Assembly: GCA_965219305.1 (NCBI GenBank)
Contig: OZ244725.1
Coordinates: 1,178,001 to 1,242,000, forward strand
Length of the DNA: 64,000 bases
Reading direction: 5' to 3'
From: DATHTS01 sp965219305
GTDB taxonomy: Bacteria; Acidobacteriota; Blastocatellia; Pyrinomonadales; Pyrinomonadaceae
Every line of letters begins with the position of its first letter. The first letter of the stretch is position 1. A program made the translations under genes and the position numbers. The notes below the pieces were generated by a model that was not told the DNA's origin, searched no databases, and saw only the letters and a program-made list of their open reading frames with translations. Below are positions 37,052 through 45,932 of the stretch, in pieces.

Positions 37052-37115
37052 ATGCGTTGAGGATCAGATTTTAGGTGACAGGAAAAAGAATATCAAAAAC
37101 AGTTTGATGTGGTAA

Positions 37116-37221
37116 GTCAGAACTGTCTGCGGTAGCGGGCGGTTGAATTTCCGCAAAAAAAGGCGGTTCTCAAAATCTTTAAACTTAGGATAAATCATCC
37201 GCTGCCGCAGACGGTTCTGAC
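37116..37221. repeat. Inverted pair of REP-like elements
   Basis: A 23-bp sequence (37116-37138, core GTCTGCGGTAGCGG) recurs inverted at 37199-37221 with 21 of 23 matches, separated by 60 bp. The pair could fold into one long hairpin, as do REP doublets (REPINs). It is intergenic between the two protease genes. Confidence 0.75.
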
Positions 37222-37227
37222 TATTAA

Positions 37228-37385
37228 ATGGCGCGAAGACCGAATCCCTCAATTCGATCTTCTGCGCCGCGTTTTCGCCCGTTACCCCCAACAAGCGAAA
37301 TTTAATTTTAGATGGCACGAAGAAGCAAACCCCTCAATTTGTTACTTCGTGCCGTGTTTCCGCCCGTTACCCCTAGCGAGCGAAA
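37228..37385. repeat. Two tandem copies of a covarying hairpin element
   Basis: Copy 1 (37228-37300) and copy 2 (37312-37385) share a ~73-bp pattern at an ~84-bp period. Each starts ATGGC, forms a stem closing GGC(G/A)C...G(C/T)GCC, keeps the loop CCCTCAATT and ends with a CGCCCGTTACCCC block. Stem differences between the copies compensate each other (G-C to A-T at two places), which argues for a conserved structure. The element lies 59 bp beyond the S8 protease stop codon and upstream of the M36 promoter, so it is a 3'-UTR or intergenic structure. I do not recognise a known RNA family. Confidence 0.6.
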
Positions 37386-37443
37386 AACTTCGATAGTGGA
37401 AGATATTTTTTTTCCGACCATCTCTGAGTCATCACAAAGTATT

Positions 37444-39963
37444 TCAACCGCCGGTGTTGAACAAGTTTTGATAAACCGCCAATCTTTCAGCTAAATCCGC
37501 ACGTTTGACATTCGTGTTCGGCTCGAAACGCGGTCCCGGCAAAACTTGGAATTGTCCCGGCACGGTTTGAATCACTTCTGCGGGAAACGCTTCGAACAAA
37601 CCTTTATCAATAGCAAGTTGAACATATCCGCGAAATACGCCCGGAATTTGCGCGTTGTCCGAAAGCGGCGTTCCGTTGAACATCACGGTTGAATTTGCTT
37701 TTGCTTTCGCTTCCGCGTCGTGTCCGAGTGCGCGAATCAAAGCGACTGCGATGTCGAGTCGGTTGACGTTTCCGGCGGCGTTAAATGTATTTCCCGAAAA
37801 ACTCATCATTCCGTTCGGCGCGAAATCGTAATCTCGAAGCGTCGAACCGTTTGCCGTAACCGCTTCGGCGATTCTTGCGAAACTGCCTGAAACATCAGAG
37901 AATTTGGCACTTTCTCCCGCAGATTGTCTGAGCGATGTGTTCAAAAGAAGCGTCGTCGCAAAATCGCCGCGATTAACAAAACCGTTCGGATTAAATGTTC
38001 CGTCGGCGTTTGTATCCATCAGACGATTTTTCAGAGCAAATTCGATTGCGGCTTGTGCCGGATGTCCTTGAATGTCGGCGATATTCGGCAGTGTGTAGCG
38101 AATTTGCTGGATTTTCCCGTCAACCGGTCCGGGAAGCGCGGCTTGCTGGGGTGAACTAGCTTGCGATGCGGCGGTCAAACCCGTCGCGCCGCCGATGGTT
38201 AATCTCCAATTTCCCGCCGCCGGATTATCAACCGTAATTTCGCGTTTGCTGCTTCCGATGACCGGATATTCGATTCCCGTCGAATAGACCGTTCCGTTCG
38301 GAGAATAAAGTTTCATTCCGACGAGATTTCCAGTTCCTTGTTCCAAAAATGTGTCAACCGTCGCTGAAACATCTAACATACTCATATTTGCGCCGACCGT
38401 AAATCTATATTCATTAACCGAACTCGACGGATCGTAATCAATATGGAAATCCTGCGGCGTTTCGCGTTCTTCGCCGAACTGCGCGTTGAATGAAACTTCT
38501 TGCAAACTCGCGTAATTGCGCGAGCGGTTAAAAACTTTGTCCACTGCCGCGTAAGCGTTGATGTAGCCCGCGCCGACCTCGTAATCTTCATAACCCGGCA
38601 TTCTCGTCGCCGTCTGCGTAATAATTGATTTAATTTCGTCCGGCGTTAAAGTCGGATCGGCATCGAGCATCAACGCCGCGACTCCCGCGACGAACGGTGT
38701 CGCCATCGAAGTTCCCGAAATCTGTGTGTAGAAAGGAATCATTCCAATCGGCAATTCCGCGTCCGCGCCCAAACCGTTCGCCGTCAAATTCGATGTCGAG
38801 CGCGTCGAAACTATCGCTGATGTAAAACGTCCGGCGTTCGTCTCAAAAGCGCGTCCCGTTCCCGGCGCGGTGATCGTCGGCGCGTCGCCGTCATTTAACG
38901 GGTCGCTGTCGTTCAAGCGGTCTGCTCTCGGCGTTCCGCGTGATGAAAAATCAGCTAAAGTTCCTTCTTTCGTTCCGGCGGCGACGCCGATCACCCACGG
39001 AGCTTTTGCGTACGGACTTAACGTATCTTTCGCCGAACCGTCGTTTCCGCCCGCAAATAAAACCGTCATATTTCTTTCGTAAGCGATGCGGCTGGCAATC
39101 GTGATCGGATTATTCGGATCAAACGCGCCGCCGCCCAACGGACCGTAGGAATTCGTCACGACGCGGATGTTGTAAAGATATTGATTTGCCAACGCCCATT
39201 CCCACGCGCCGAGCGGATTGACGACCAGAATTCCCGCGCCCAAACCCGCGCCGATGAGTTTCGCGCCCGGTGCAACGCCGCCGTAAGCCGCGCCCGAACG
39301 GCTTCCCGTTCCGCCGACGATGCCCGCGCAATGCGTTCCGTGACCGACCGATTCATCGGTGTTCGGTATATTTTCAACAGTTAAATTCGGAGTAAAACCT
39401 TCGACCGTATCGGTCGCTAAAACAGGATGAACATTTTGAATTACCTTCGTTCCGAACGGCAGATCGGCGTGTGTCGCGTCAATTCCCGAATCAATCACGA
39501 GAACGGAAAAATCACCTTTTCCCGAAACCGGCATTCCGCCGTTGGCGGTCGTAAAAGCAGAAGTCGAACGAATGCGGTCAACGCCCGTCAGAGTTCGCGC
39601 CTGATTCATAAAATACCGCAATTGATCGTTCGACCAGATCGAACGAACCGCCGAATTATTTTGCAAAGCGCGAACTTGTCCCGCCGTCAAAGGCTGTGCG
39701 ACCATTCCAAGATTTTGAAAAGTCTGTCCGCCCGTAACGCCGACGCTTTGCAAAATTTGCAGATGCGTCTGCTGTAAACCGTTATTCGTATTAAATGAAA
39801 CGATCACCATTCCGACGCTCGCGTTATCGGCTAAATTGGGCAATTTAACGCTCAATTGCGGACTCAATTTAGCCGCATTAACTGAAAGTGCCAATACACT
39901 GGCAATTACAAAAGCGAAAATTATCCTAAAAAGCTTGTTATTTACGTCCCTGCTGTTTCTCAT
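37444..39963 (-). CDS. Secreted S8 subtilisin-like protease with C-terminal SLH-like domains
   Basis: After a signal peptide (IFAFVIASVLALSVNA) and an inhibitor-like propeptide comes the catalytic domain. Its Asp lies in VIDSGIDATHADL (near residue 159), His in GHGTHCAGIVGG (near 208) and Ser in SGTSMATPFVAG (near 417). A beta-sandwich region follows, then three SLH-like segments from about residue 630 to the end (AIEFALKNRLMDTNADGTF, FSDVSGSF, GYVQLAIDKGLFEAF), which could tether it to the envelope. I use ATG 39963, because the longer frame opens at TTG 39990 near or upstream of the predicted transcription start. It shares an operator with the M36 protease. Confidence 0.92.
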   Translation of the reverse strand: MRNSRDVNNKLFRIIFAFVIASVLALSVNAAKLSPQLSVKLPNLADNASVGMVIVSFNTNNGLQQTHLQILQSVGVTGGQTFQNLGMVAQPLTAGQVRALQNNSAVRSIWSNDQLRYFMNQARTLTGVDRIRSTSAFTTANGGMPVSGKGDFSVLVIDSGIDATHADLPFGTKVIQNVHPVLATDTVEGFTPNLTVENIPNTDESVGHGTHCAGIVGGTGSRSGAAYGGVAPGAKLIGAGLGAGILVVNPLGAWEWALANQYLYNIRVVTNSYGPLGGGAFDPNNPITIASRIAYERNMTVLFAGGNDGSAKDTLSPYAKAPWVIGVAAGTKEGTLADFSSRGTPRADRLNDSDPLNDGDAPTITAPGTGRAFETNAGRFTSAIVSTRSTSNLTANGLGADAELPIGMIPFYTQISGTSMATPFVAGVAALMLDADPTLTPDEIKSIITQTATRMPGYEDYEVGAGYINAYAAVDKVFNRSRNYASLQEVSFNAQFGEERETPQDFHIDYDPSSSVNEYRFTVGANMSMLDVSATVDTFLEQGTGNLVGMKLYSPNGTVYSTGIEYPVIGSSKREITVDNPAAGNWRLTIGGATGLTAASQASSPQQAALPGPVDGKIQQIRYTLPNIADIQGHPAQAAIEFALKNRLMDTNADGTFNPNGFVNRGDFATTLLLNTSLRQSAGESAKFSDVSGSFARIAEAVTANGSTLRDYDFAPNGMMSFSGNTFNAAGNVNRLDIAVALIRALGHDAEAKAKANSTVMFNGTPLSDNAQIPGVFRGYVQLAIDKGLFEAFPAEVIQTVPGQFQVLPGPRFEPNTNVKRADLAERLAVYQNLFNTGG

Positions 39964-39993
39964 TACCGTTTTATTTGTTCTCTGTTTCAAAAA

Positions 39994-40021
39994 TTTATAA
40001 GTTTCCTAACTTCTGAATCAA
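39994..40021 (-). promoter_or_regulatory. Sigma-70-like promoter of the S8 protease gene
   Basis: On the minus strand TTGATT (40016-40021) and TATAAA (39994-39999) are separated by 16 bp, giving a transcript start near 39987 and a ~24-nt leader to ATG 39963. The activator-type repeat array lies immediately upstream of the -35 box. Confidence 0.6.
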
Positions 40022-40035
40022 GATTAACGGTTAAG

Positions 40036-40096
40036 GTTTGAGAAAAACTTGAGGTAAGTATTTACAGGGTTTTTAAAGACTTGAGGGAAACTTGAG
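40036..40096 (-). promoter_or_regulatory. OmpR/PhoB-type operator candidate upstream of S8 protease
   Basis: Half-sites of consensus CTCAAGT on the minus strand lie at 40090-40096, 40079-40085, 40047-40053 and 40036-40042. Spacing is 11 bp within each pair and 32 bp between pairs, that is 11 bp more than at the M36 promoter. The proximal half-site ends 14 bp upstream of the -35 box, the right place for an activator. The distal pair is identical to that at 37034-37051. Confidence 0.68.
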
Positions 40097-40151
40097 ATTA
40101 TTGCCGGATTTATATTTTAATGTGACGGTTCAAGTGTTTCCAACGACGATT

Positions 40152-40234
40152 GGAAATGCAGGCATGATGCCTGCGAGTTTCCCATCTTTATCCGCTGGAT
40201 TTATTGATGAACGCAGGCAGGATGCGCGCGTTCC
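40152..40234. repeat. Two palindromic REP-like hairpins downstream of the TonB-C gene
   Basis: The first hairpin (40152-40182) has outer GGAAA/TTTCC arms around the palindrome GCAGGCA-tga-TGCCTGC. The second (40209-40234) has GAACGC/GCGTTC outer arms with a related GCAGGCAGGATGC core. They fill the space between the TonB-C stop codon and the protease promoter and could act as terminators or REP elements. Confidence 0.65.
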
Positions 40235-40258
40235 GGCTTGCTGCAACTTTATAGAAAC

Positions 40259-41338
40259 TTAATTGTTCACAAAATTGAACACGACCGTTCCGACGGCTTT
40301 GACGGGTTGACCGTTGACGCGGAAAGGCGAAAAACGTGCATCTCTGGCGGCATCGGCTGATGTGTCGCGCAAAAGCGGATGACCGCTGACCGGAGTCGCC
40401 GAAATTACATTGCCGTTTTCGTCAATCGTTACGCGCACCATCACGCGCCCTTTTGCCTGGACATTTCGCGCCGACGGTGGGTAAACCGGAGTCGGCAGAT
40501 TGATCGCGCGGCTGTTGACGTTGCCGACATTGACGGGCGTAACCGTCGTCGAAGGTGTCGGGCGCGGCGTAACCGTCGCCGAAGGTGTCGGGCGCGGTGT
40601 CGGCGTGCGCGTCGGTGTCGCGTTGACGTTGAAACCCGAATTAAAATTCGTGTTCGTGTTTGTGTTCGTGTTCGTGTTCGTGTTCGTGTTTGTGTTTTCT
40701 TCCGGCGTTGGTGTCGGTGTCGGTGTGCGCGTCGGTGTCGGCGTTTTCGTATTTTCGTTCGTGTTGATGTTCGTGTTCAGATTAGTGTCGAGATTGGCAT
40801 TGGAATTAAAACCCGGATCGAACAGCGAATTATCAATGTTCATATTCGTATCTATATTGACGTTTTCGATGTTGGCATTAAGATTAGAATTTCTGTTGAC
40901 GCTGCCGTTTCCTTCGCGCGTGAAAAAATAATACGCGCCGCCGACAGTTAATAAAGCGATCAGCGTCAAGACAATCGTTAAAAAGATGACCTTTGCGGTA
41001 TTTGTTTTTTTCGGCGGCGGCGCGGCGTATTTTGCCGGCGGAGTCTGTTTTGTTCTGACTTGCTGATTATTCTGTGGCTGTGTCGTCGGAACTACTAATC
41101 GTTGGCGCGTATTTTCCGTTTCTTCAAAAGATGTATTTTCAGAAGTTTGAACCGGAACGGGAGTTTTCCGTCGAATTACCGTCGGTTCTTCGATTTCGTT
41201 TGCTCCGCTTTCAAAATTCTCCGTCGGTTTGCCAATGAAATTAGGCGGATTTTCGTCAACCAAAGGCGTTCCGTCTTTTGTGCAAAATCGTAAAATATCT
41301 TCGTCATAACGGGTTTGGCAAGTCGGGCAAAATTTCAT
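40259..41338 (-). CDS. Zinc-ribbon, membrane-anchored TonB C-terminal domain protein
   Basis: The N-terminus has a rubredoxin-like Cys set (FCPTCQTRYDEDILRFCTKDGTPL). A single membrane helix (AKVIFLTIVLTLIALLTVGGAYYFF) lies near residues 117-140. A low-complexity linker of Asn-Thr and Pro-Thr repeats spans about 150-270. A TonB_C domain (VMVRVTIDENGNVISATPVSGHPLL) forms the last 75 residues. It probably spans the periplasm and transmits force or contacts outer-membrane partners. No exbB/exbD is nearby. The linker DNA is hexanucleotide-repetitive and may vary in length. Confidence 0.82.
   Translation of the reverse strand: MKFCPTCQTRYDEDILRFCTKDGTPLVDENPPNFIGKPTENFESGANEIEEPTVIRRKTPVPVQTSENTSFEETENTRQRLVVPTTQPQNNQQVRTKQTPPAKYAAPPPKKTNTAKVIFLTIVLTLIALLTVGGAYYFFTREGNGSVNRNSNLNANIENVNIDTNMNIDNSLFDPGFNSNANLDTNLNTNINTNENTKTPTPTRTPTPTPTPEENTNTNTNTNTNTNTNTNFNSGFNVNATPTRTPTPRPTPSATVTPRPTPSTTVTPVNVGNVNSRAINLPTPVYPPSARNVQAKGRVMVRVTIDENGNVISATPVSGHPLLRDTSADAARDARFSPFRVNGQPVKAVGTVVFNFVNN
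40648..40697. repeat. Hexanucleotide repeat encoding (Asn-Thr)n
   Basis: About eight tandem copies of a 6-bp unit (GTGTTC/GTGTTT on the plus strand) encode the Thr-Asn dipeptide run inside the TonB-C protein linker. Length changes by whole units would stay in frame. Confidence 0.85.
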
Positions 41339-41413
41339 AATCTTATTACTTTCGCGTTGTCGGATATGGAGAAAGACTTCTGATTTCGCATTTTAACACG
41401 AATTGTTTTAGTT

Positions 41414-42580
41414 ATGACAAACTACTCTGATTTTATTGCCGGACGAATTCACAAAGTTCCGGTTTCAGGCATACGAAAATTTTTCGGCATTGCCGCAAAA
41501 ATGCCAGATGTTATTTCACTCGGTATCGGCGAACCGGATTTTCCGACACCTGCGCCTTTTATCCAAGCCGGTTTTGATGCCGTCTATCAAAGAACTATCG
41601 GCTACACGGCAAATTCCGGTTTAATCGAACTGCGCGATATGTTGTCGGCGCATCTTCAAAATCTCTACGCCGTTTTATATAATCCTGAAAATGAAATAAT
41701 AATCACCGTCGGAGTCAGCGAAGCCGTCAAATGCGTCTTCACGGCAATTTGCAACGAAGGCGATGAGATTATTGTTCCGCAGCCGTGTTTTGTCGCTTAT
41801 GAACCTGAAATAATTTTCGCGGGCGGAGTTCCGGTCAAAGTAATTTGTAAAGCCGAAAACAATTTCGAGCCGCTTGCCGAACAAATCCGCGAGCAAATCA
41901 CGCCGAAAACGAAAGCGATTTTTCTCGGTTATCCGAACAATCCGACCGGCGCGGTTTTATCAATGAAAAACGCGCTCGAGATTGCAAAAATTGCGGAAGA
42001 ATTCGACCTTTTAATAATCTCCGACGAAATTTACGACCGTCTCGTTTACGATTCGCAGCATATTTGTTTTTCCGCGCTTCCCGGTATGAAAGAGCGAACG
42101 ATTTTGCTCGGCGGATTTTCAAAAGATTACGCGATGACCGGCTGGCGCGTCGGCTACATCTGCTGTAACCCGGAATTAATGGAAGCGTTTTCAAAAGTCC
42201 ATCAATACGGAATAATGAGCGCGCCGACGATTTCGCAATACGTCGCGCTTGCCGCGCTTGAAATCGGCGAACAATTTGTGGTTGAAATGCACAAAGAATA
42301 TGACCGCCGCCGCAAATTTTTAGTGACTGCGTTAAATGAAATCGGCTTGGATTGTTTTGAACCGAAAGGCGCATTTTATGCTTTTCCGTCGGTAAAAAAC
42401 ACGGGTTTAGACGACGAAATGTTTGCCGAAAAACTGCTTTATGAAAAACAAGTCGCCGTCGTTCCCGGTTCGGCTTTCGGCGCGGGCGGCGAAAATCACA
42501 TTCGTATCGCGTATTGCAAATCCTACGAACAAATCGAAATCGCACTTGAAAGAATCGAAGAATTTATCAAATCTTTGTAG
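41414..42580 (+). CDS. Class I/II PLP-dependent aminotransferase
   Basis: A fold-type I aminotransferase of 388 residues. LGIGEPDFPTP is the N-terminal substrate motif, YPNNPTGAVLS carries the PLP-contacting Asn, SDEIYDRLVY carries Asp and Tyr, GGFSKDYAMTGWRVGY carries the Schiff-base Lys near residue 236, and NHIRIAYC carries the carboxylate-binding Arg. It matches the PatA/AspC-like group acting on aspartate, aromatic or N-acetyl-diaminopimelate-type substrates. Which one cannot be told. It is 17 bp upstream of the desaturase gene and likely co-transcribed. Confidence 0.92.
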   Translation: MTNYSDFIAGRIHKVPVSGIRKFFGIAAKMPDVISLGIGEPDFPTPAPFIQAGFDAVYQRTIGYTANSGLIELRDMLSAHLQNLYAVLYNPENEIIITVGVSEAVKCVFTAICNEGDEIIVPQPCFVAYEPEIIFAGGVPVKVICKAENNFEPLAEQIREQITPKTKAIFLGYPNNPTGAVLSMKNALEIAKIAEEFDLLIISDEIYDRLVYDSQHICFSALPGMKERTILLGGFSKDYAMTGWRVGYICCNPELMEAFSKVHQYGIMSAPTISQYVALAALEIGEQFVVEMHKEYDRRRKFLVTALNEIGLDCFEPKGAFYAFPSVKNTGLDDEMFAEKLLYEKQVAVVPGSAFGAGGENHIRIAYCKSYEQIEIALERIEEFIKSL

Positions 42581-42597
42581 TTTGATTTTTATTTACA

Positions 42598-44082
42598 ATG
42601 AAAAAAACCATCATCATCGGCGCAGGTTTAGGCGGTCTTTCAGCCGCTTGTCGTCTGGCGAAATCCGGTTTTGATGTTACGATTCTGGAAAAAAACGAAA
42701 ACGTCGGCGGAAAAGTAAATCTCGTCGAAGCCGAAGGATATAAATTCGACACGGGCGCAAGTTTACTGACGATGAAGCACGTTTTTGAAGATTTATTTGA
42801 GTTTTGCGGCAAATCCATCGAAGATTATCTCGAAATCGAACCGCTCGAACCGATCTGCCGTTATTTCTGGTCGGACGGAACTAAACTCGACGCTTTTCAA
42901 AATATCGGGAAAACTGAAAATGAAATAGAAAAAATTTCGCCCGAAGATGTCAAAAAATTCAGGAATTATCTCGCCGATTCGCGCCTTAAATACGAAATTG
43001 CGGAACGCACTTTTTTATCGAAAAGTTTGAACGATTTGCCGGAATTAATAACTTTGAAAAATTTACCGGATTTACTAAAAATCTCGACTCTAAAAACTCT
43101 CGACAAACACAACAAAAGTTATTTCAAATCTCCGAAACTGCAACAACTTTTCAATCGCTTTGCAACCTACAACGGTTCTTCGCCATACAAAACTCCGGCG
43201 ACTTTTGCCTTGATACCGTTTGTCGAATTCGATTTGGGCGCGTGGTATGTCAAAGGCGGAATTTATCAAATTCCTCTCTCTTTGGAAAAGTTGGCTAAAG
43301 AACTCGGAGTAAAATTTCAGTTTAAGTCCGATGTCAAAGCAATCGTTATCAAAAACGGAAAAGCCTGCGGCGTAAAACTCTCGGATAATAAACTTATAGA
43401 AAGCGATTTTGTTATTTCAAATGCGGACGCAATTGAAACTTACAAAAATTTGATCGAAAAACAAAAACGCCGGATTTATACTGATAAAAAGTTAAAAAAA
43501 ATTGAACCTTCGTGCAGCGGTTTTGTTTTATTGCTGGGAACAAACAAAAAATTCGGACAGTTAGCACATCACAACATTTTCTTTTCAGACGATTACAAAG
43601 CCGAGTTTAATTCCATTTTCGATCAAAAGAGACCTGCCGAAAATCCGACGATTTACATTTGTGCGACCTCAAAAACAGATAAAACTCAAGCCCCGGAAAA
43701 CAGCGAAAGTTTGTTCATTTTAATAAACGCTCCTTATACGAGTTCAAAAACCGATTGGAAAAAGGAAGCAAAATCCTACAGAAATTTGATAATAAAAAAA
43801 CTCGAAAAATTCGGCTTGCAAGAGTTGGAAAAATCAATCGAATTTGAACAATATATTACGCCCGAAGATTTTGAAAAAAATTACCGGGCAAATCGTGGTT
43901 CGATTTACGGCGTTTCTTCAAACGGCATTTTTTCAGCATTTATGCGCGTGCCGAATAAAGCGAAAGACATCGAAAATCTGTTTTTCGTCGGCGGCACGAC
44001 TCATCCCGGCGGCGGAATGCCGCTCGTGCTTTTGTCGGGAAAAATGGCGGCGGAGTTAATTTTTAACAATTCCAGAAACTAA
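42598..44082 (+). CDS. CrtI-family phytoene desaturase-like FAD oxidoreductase
   Basis: The N-terminal FAD-binding motif IIIGAGLGGLSAACRLAKSG and the dinucleotide-linked ILEKNENVGGKVN are followed, at the C-terminus, by the CrtI signature FVGGTTHPGGGMPLVLLSGKMAAELI. The 494-residue length is normal. Members desaturate or oxidise carotenoids at the membrane. The exact branch (CrtI, CrtN, CrtD or a ketolase-type) is not decided here, and no crtB is in the window. Several MEP-pathway genes nearby (ispG, dxr, ispF) fit an isoprenoid demand. Confidence 0.85.
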   Translation: MKKTIIIGAGLGGLSAACRLAKSGFDVTILEKNENVGGKVNLVEAEGYKFDTGASLLTMKHVFEDLFEFCGKSIEDYLEIEPLEPICRYFWSDGTKLDAFQNIGKTENEIEKISPEDVKKFRNYLADSRLKYEIAERTFLSKSLNDLPELITLKNLPDLLKISTLKTLDKHNKSYFKSPKLQQLFNRFATYNGSSPYKTPATFALIPFVEFDLGAWYVKGGIYQIPLSLEKLAKELGVKFQFKSDVKAIVIKNGKACGVKLSDNKLIESDFVISNADAIETYKNLIEKQKRRIYTDKKLKKIEPSCSGFVLLLGTNKKFGQLAHHNIFFSDDYKAEFNSIFDQKRPAENPTIYICATSKTDKTQAPENSESLFILINAPYTSSKTDWKKEAKSYRNLIIKKLEKFGLQELEKSIEFEQYITPEDFEKNYRANRGSIYGVSSNGIFSAFMRVPNKAKDIENLFFVGGTTHPGGGMPLVLLSGKMAAELIFNNSRN

Positions 44083-44134
44083 GGGTGATTTGTGTTGGAT
44101 TCTGAGCAGGTAATTTTAATAATTTAAAAACAAA

Positions 44135-44168
44135 TTGACCGTGAAAATTTGAAAAGTTTCACGGTCAA
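44135..44168. terminator. Hairpin terminator between convergent genes
   Basis: A perfect 12-bp stem (TTGACCGTGAAA / TTTCACGGTCAA) with a 10-nt loop, followed by CTTGTTTTGTT, lies 53 bp beyond the desaturase stop. A second hairpin (44181-44204, TAGTAGAA/TTCTACTA) next to the opposing stop codon may serve the minus strand. Confidence 0.78.
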
Positions 44169-44217
44169 CTTGTTTTGTTAATTAGTAGAAAAAATTATTC
44201 TACTAAATTAAAAAAAG

Positions 44218-45657
44218 TTAATTACGAATCGGATACGGAGCCGAAACCGGAGTGGAACTCTGACCTCCGATTCTAAATCCTCGAACCGCTGAATCGCTGC
44301 TCTTCAAAATATAAAACTCACCTGTTGAACCGGGTCTGAATACCGCATAATCAACTATTCCGTCGCCGTCGTAATCAGCCGGTTGCGGGACATCGCTGTT
44401 TTGTCCGAAGGTGGCGAATTTCTGTGTTGTTCCGGCAACCGATGATGAATTACTCAGCAACGATCCCCAAACACCTGTAGAAGGTCTGAAAATAGTAATA
44501 TCGGCTTTACCGTTTCCGTCAAAATCGCCTACTAAAGGAATATCTCCGTTTGCTCCCCAACGAGCAGCAATTCCAAAATCATAACCGAAGTTACTTTGTA
44601 ATATAAACCAGGTTAAAGGTGTTCCTGCGCCATCCACGTTTTTCCTGACAACCGCAAAATCAGTTTTTAAATCGCCGTCAAAATCGCCGGTGATCGGAGT
44701 GTCTCCATTCTGTCCCCATTGAACTGCAAATAAAGAGTTAGTTGATGACTGAAGAATATACCAAAATCCGTTGCTCGGTCGCCAAACTGCTAAATCACCT
44801 TTACCGTCGCCGTCGTAATCGCCCGGCACGAACATATCACCTGCGACTCCCCAGACACCGCCGGAAAACTGTGTCGCGGTATTAGTTTGTGATGTCGCCC
44901 GATAGAAAGTGTTGTTGGAGTTACGATAAACTGCTAAATCCGTCAAACCATCTCCGTCATAATCTGCGGGAACGGGAATATCATCACTAACTCCAAACTG
45001 ACGGGATTCAACTACACTTCCATTTAAAGTGATATTTTGAAAAATTCCTCCTGAAGTTCCGGGATTACGAACGGCTATATCTGCCGAGCCGTCATTATTG
45101 CGGTCAAAACCAGGCTGTTGACAACTCGTATTATATTCTATCCTGAAAGAATAATTTGTACATAATACATTTGTACCAGCATCAAGTATATCGTGGACAA
45201 CAATCGTAAAGTTTTGTCCGGCGGTTACCGGAAAACCGAATGATGCCGTACCAGTCGTACTGAAACCGAAATCACCTATCACATTGATATTTGGTGTTGC
45301 CGGGTTGAAAAATGAATACGCAACTGCTTGAGTTGTCGCGCCGCCGCATTGTGAACCATCAAAGGTCAATTTTGCACAACCAGTGACTGGTGCTGTATAA
45401 GTATAGTTATCTTGGACGACAGCAGTAGAATTTTGTAATGCTTGTGTTTTTCCTCTACAAGACGATGGAACCCCGTCTCTAACTACTCGACCTGTTTGAG
45501 TAGCATCATTAGTAGTAAGCGAACCGGATTGAACAATCGGTGTCCCCGAAGGCTGACAAACATACTGTGCAAATATATTTTGATTTGCCATCAAAATTAA
45601 GGCATAAAATAAAATTGCCGAAATATAAGCTTTTGTTTTCGATCCTGAAATTTTCAT
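44218..45657 (-). CDS. Secreted FG-GAP/VCBS-repeat protein
   Basis: A signal peptide (AILFYALILMANQNIFAQ) is followed by a beta-sandwich region (to about residue 185) and then by about six FG-GAP-like repeats with the calcium-loop pattern D-x-D-G-D/N-G-x-x-D-(L/I/F)-A-V-(Y/W/F)-R (for example GDYDGDGKGDLAVWRPS). The repeats are expected to fold as a propeller with Ca2+-binding loops. It is probably an extracellular or surface protein. The ribosome-binding site GAGGAGAG is strong. No enzyme motif is seen. Confidence 0.85.
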   Translation of the reverse strand: MKISGSKTKAYISAILFYALILMANQNIFAQYVCQPSGTPIVQSGSLTTNDATQTGRVVRDGVPSSCRGKTQALQNSTAVVQDNYTYTAPVTGCAKLTFDGSQCGGATTQAVAYSFFNPATPNINVIGDFGFSTTGTASFGFPVTAGQNFTIVVHDILDAGTNVLCTNYSFRIEYNTSCQQPGFDRNNDGSADIAVRNPGTSGGIFQNITLNGSVVESRQFGVSDDIPVPADYDGDGLTDLAVYRNSNNTFYRATSQTNTATQFSGGVWGVAGDMFVPGDYDGDGKGDLAVWRPSNGFWYILQSSTNSLFAVQWGQNGDTPITGDFDGDLKTDFAVVRKNVDGAGTPLTWFILQSNFGYDFGIAARWGANGDIPLVGDFDGNGKADITIFRPSTGVWGSLLSNSSSVAGTTQKFATFGQNSDVPQPADYDGDGIVDYAVFRPGSTGEFYILKSSDSAVRGFRIGGQSSTPVSAPYPIRN

Positions 45658-45932
45658 TTGACTCTCTCCTCTTGAATTTTAAATTTAGACTATTGTGAAA
45701 GACTTTCACTTAACTAAATCAAATTTTTCGATTTACCCGATTTTTTTGTCGGAAATAAGCAAAAGTAATTGTTCAAACTTTACGCTTTATAACCAATAAA
45801 ATCAAGTAATTTATTAAATTCAAATTTAATAAATTTCAGATTTGATTATTTATTCAAAAATCAAATTGATTTTACCGGCTTGTCGGGGGAGAGAAAATGT
45901 TATGAAGATGCAATTTAAACTAAGAATTGCAA

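Noticed and set aside
37228..37385. Riboswitch controlling the M36 protease
   Set aside because: The hairpins lie upstream of the operator and putative promoter of that gene, so they would not be in its leader. They do not match the c-di-GMP or other riboswitch consensus sequences I know.
40379..40951. Long plus-strand frame opposite the TonB-C gene
   Set aside because: It is an Arg/Val-rich shadow of the repetitive linker on the minus strand, which has a proper zinc ribbon, membrane helix and TonB_C domain.
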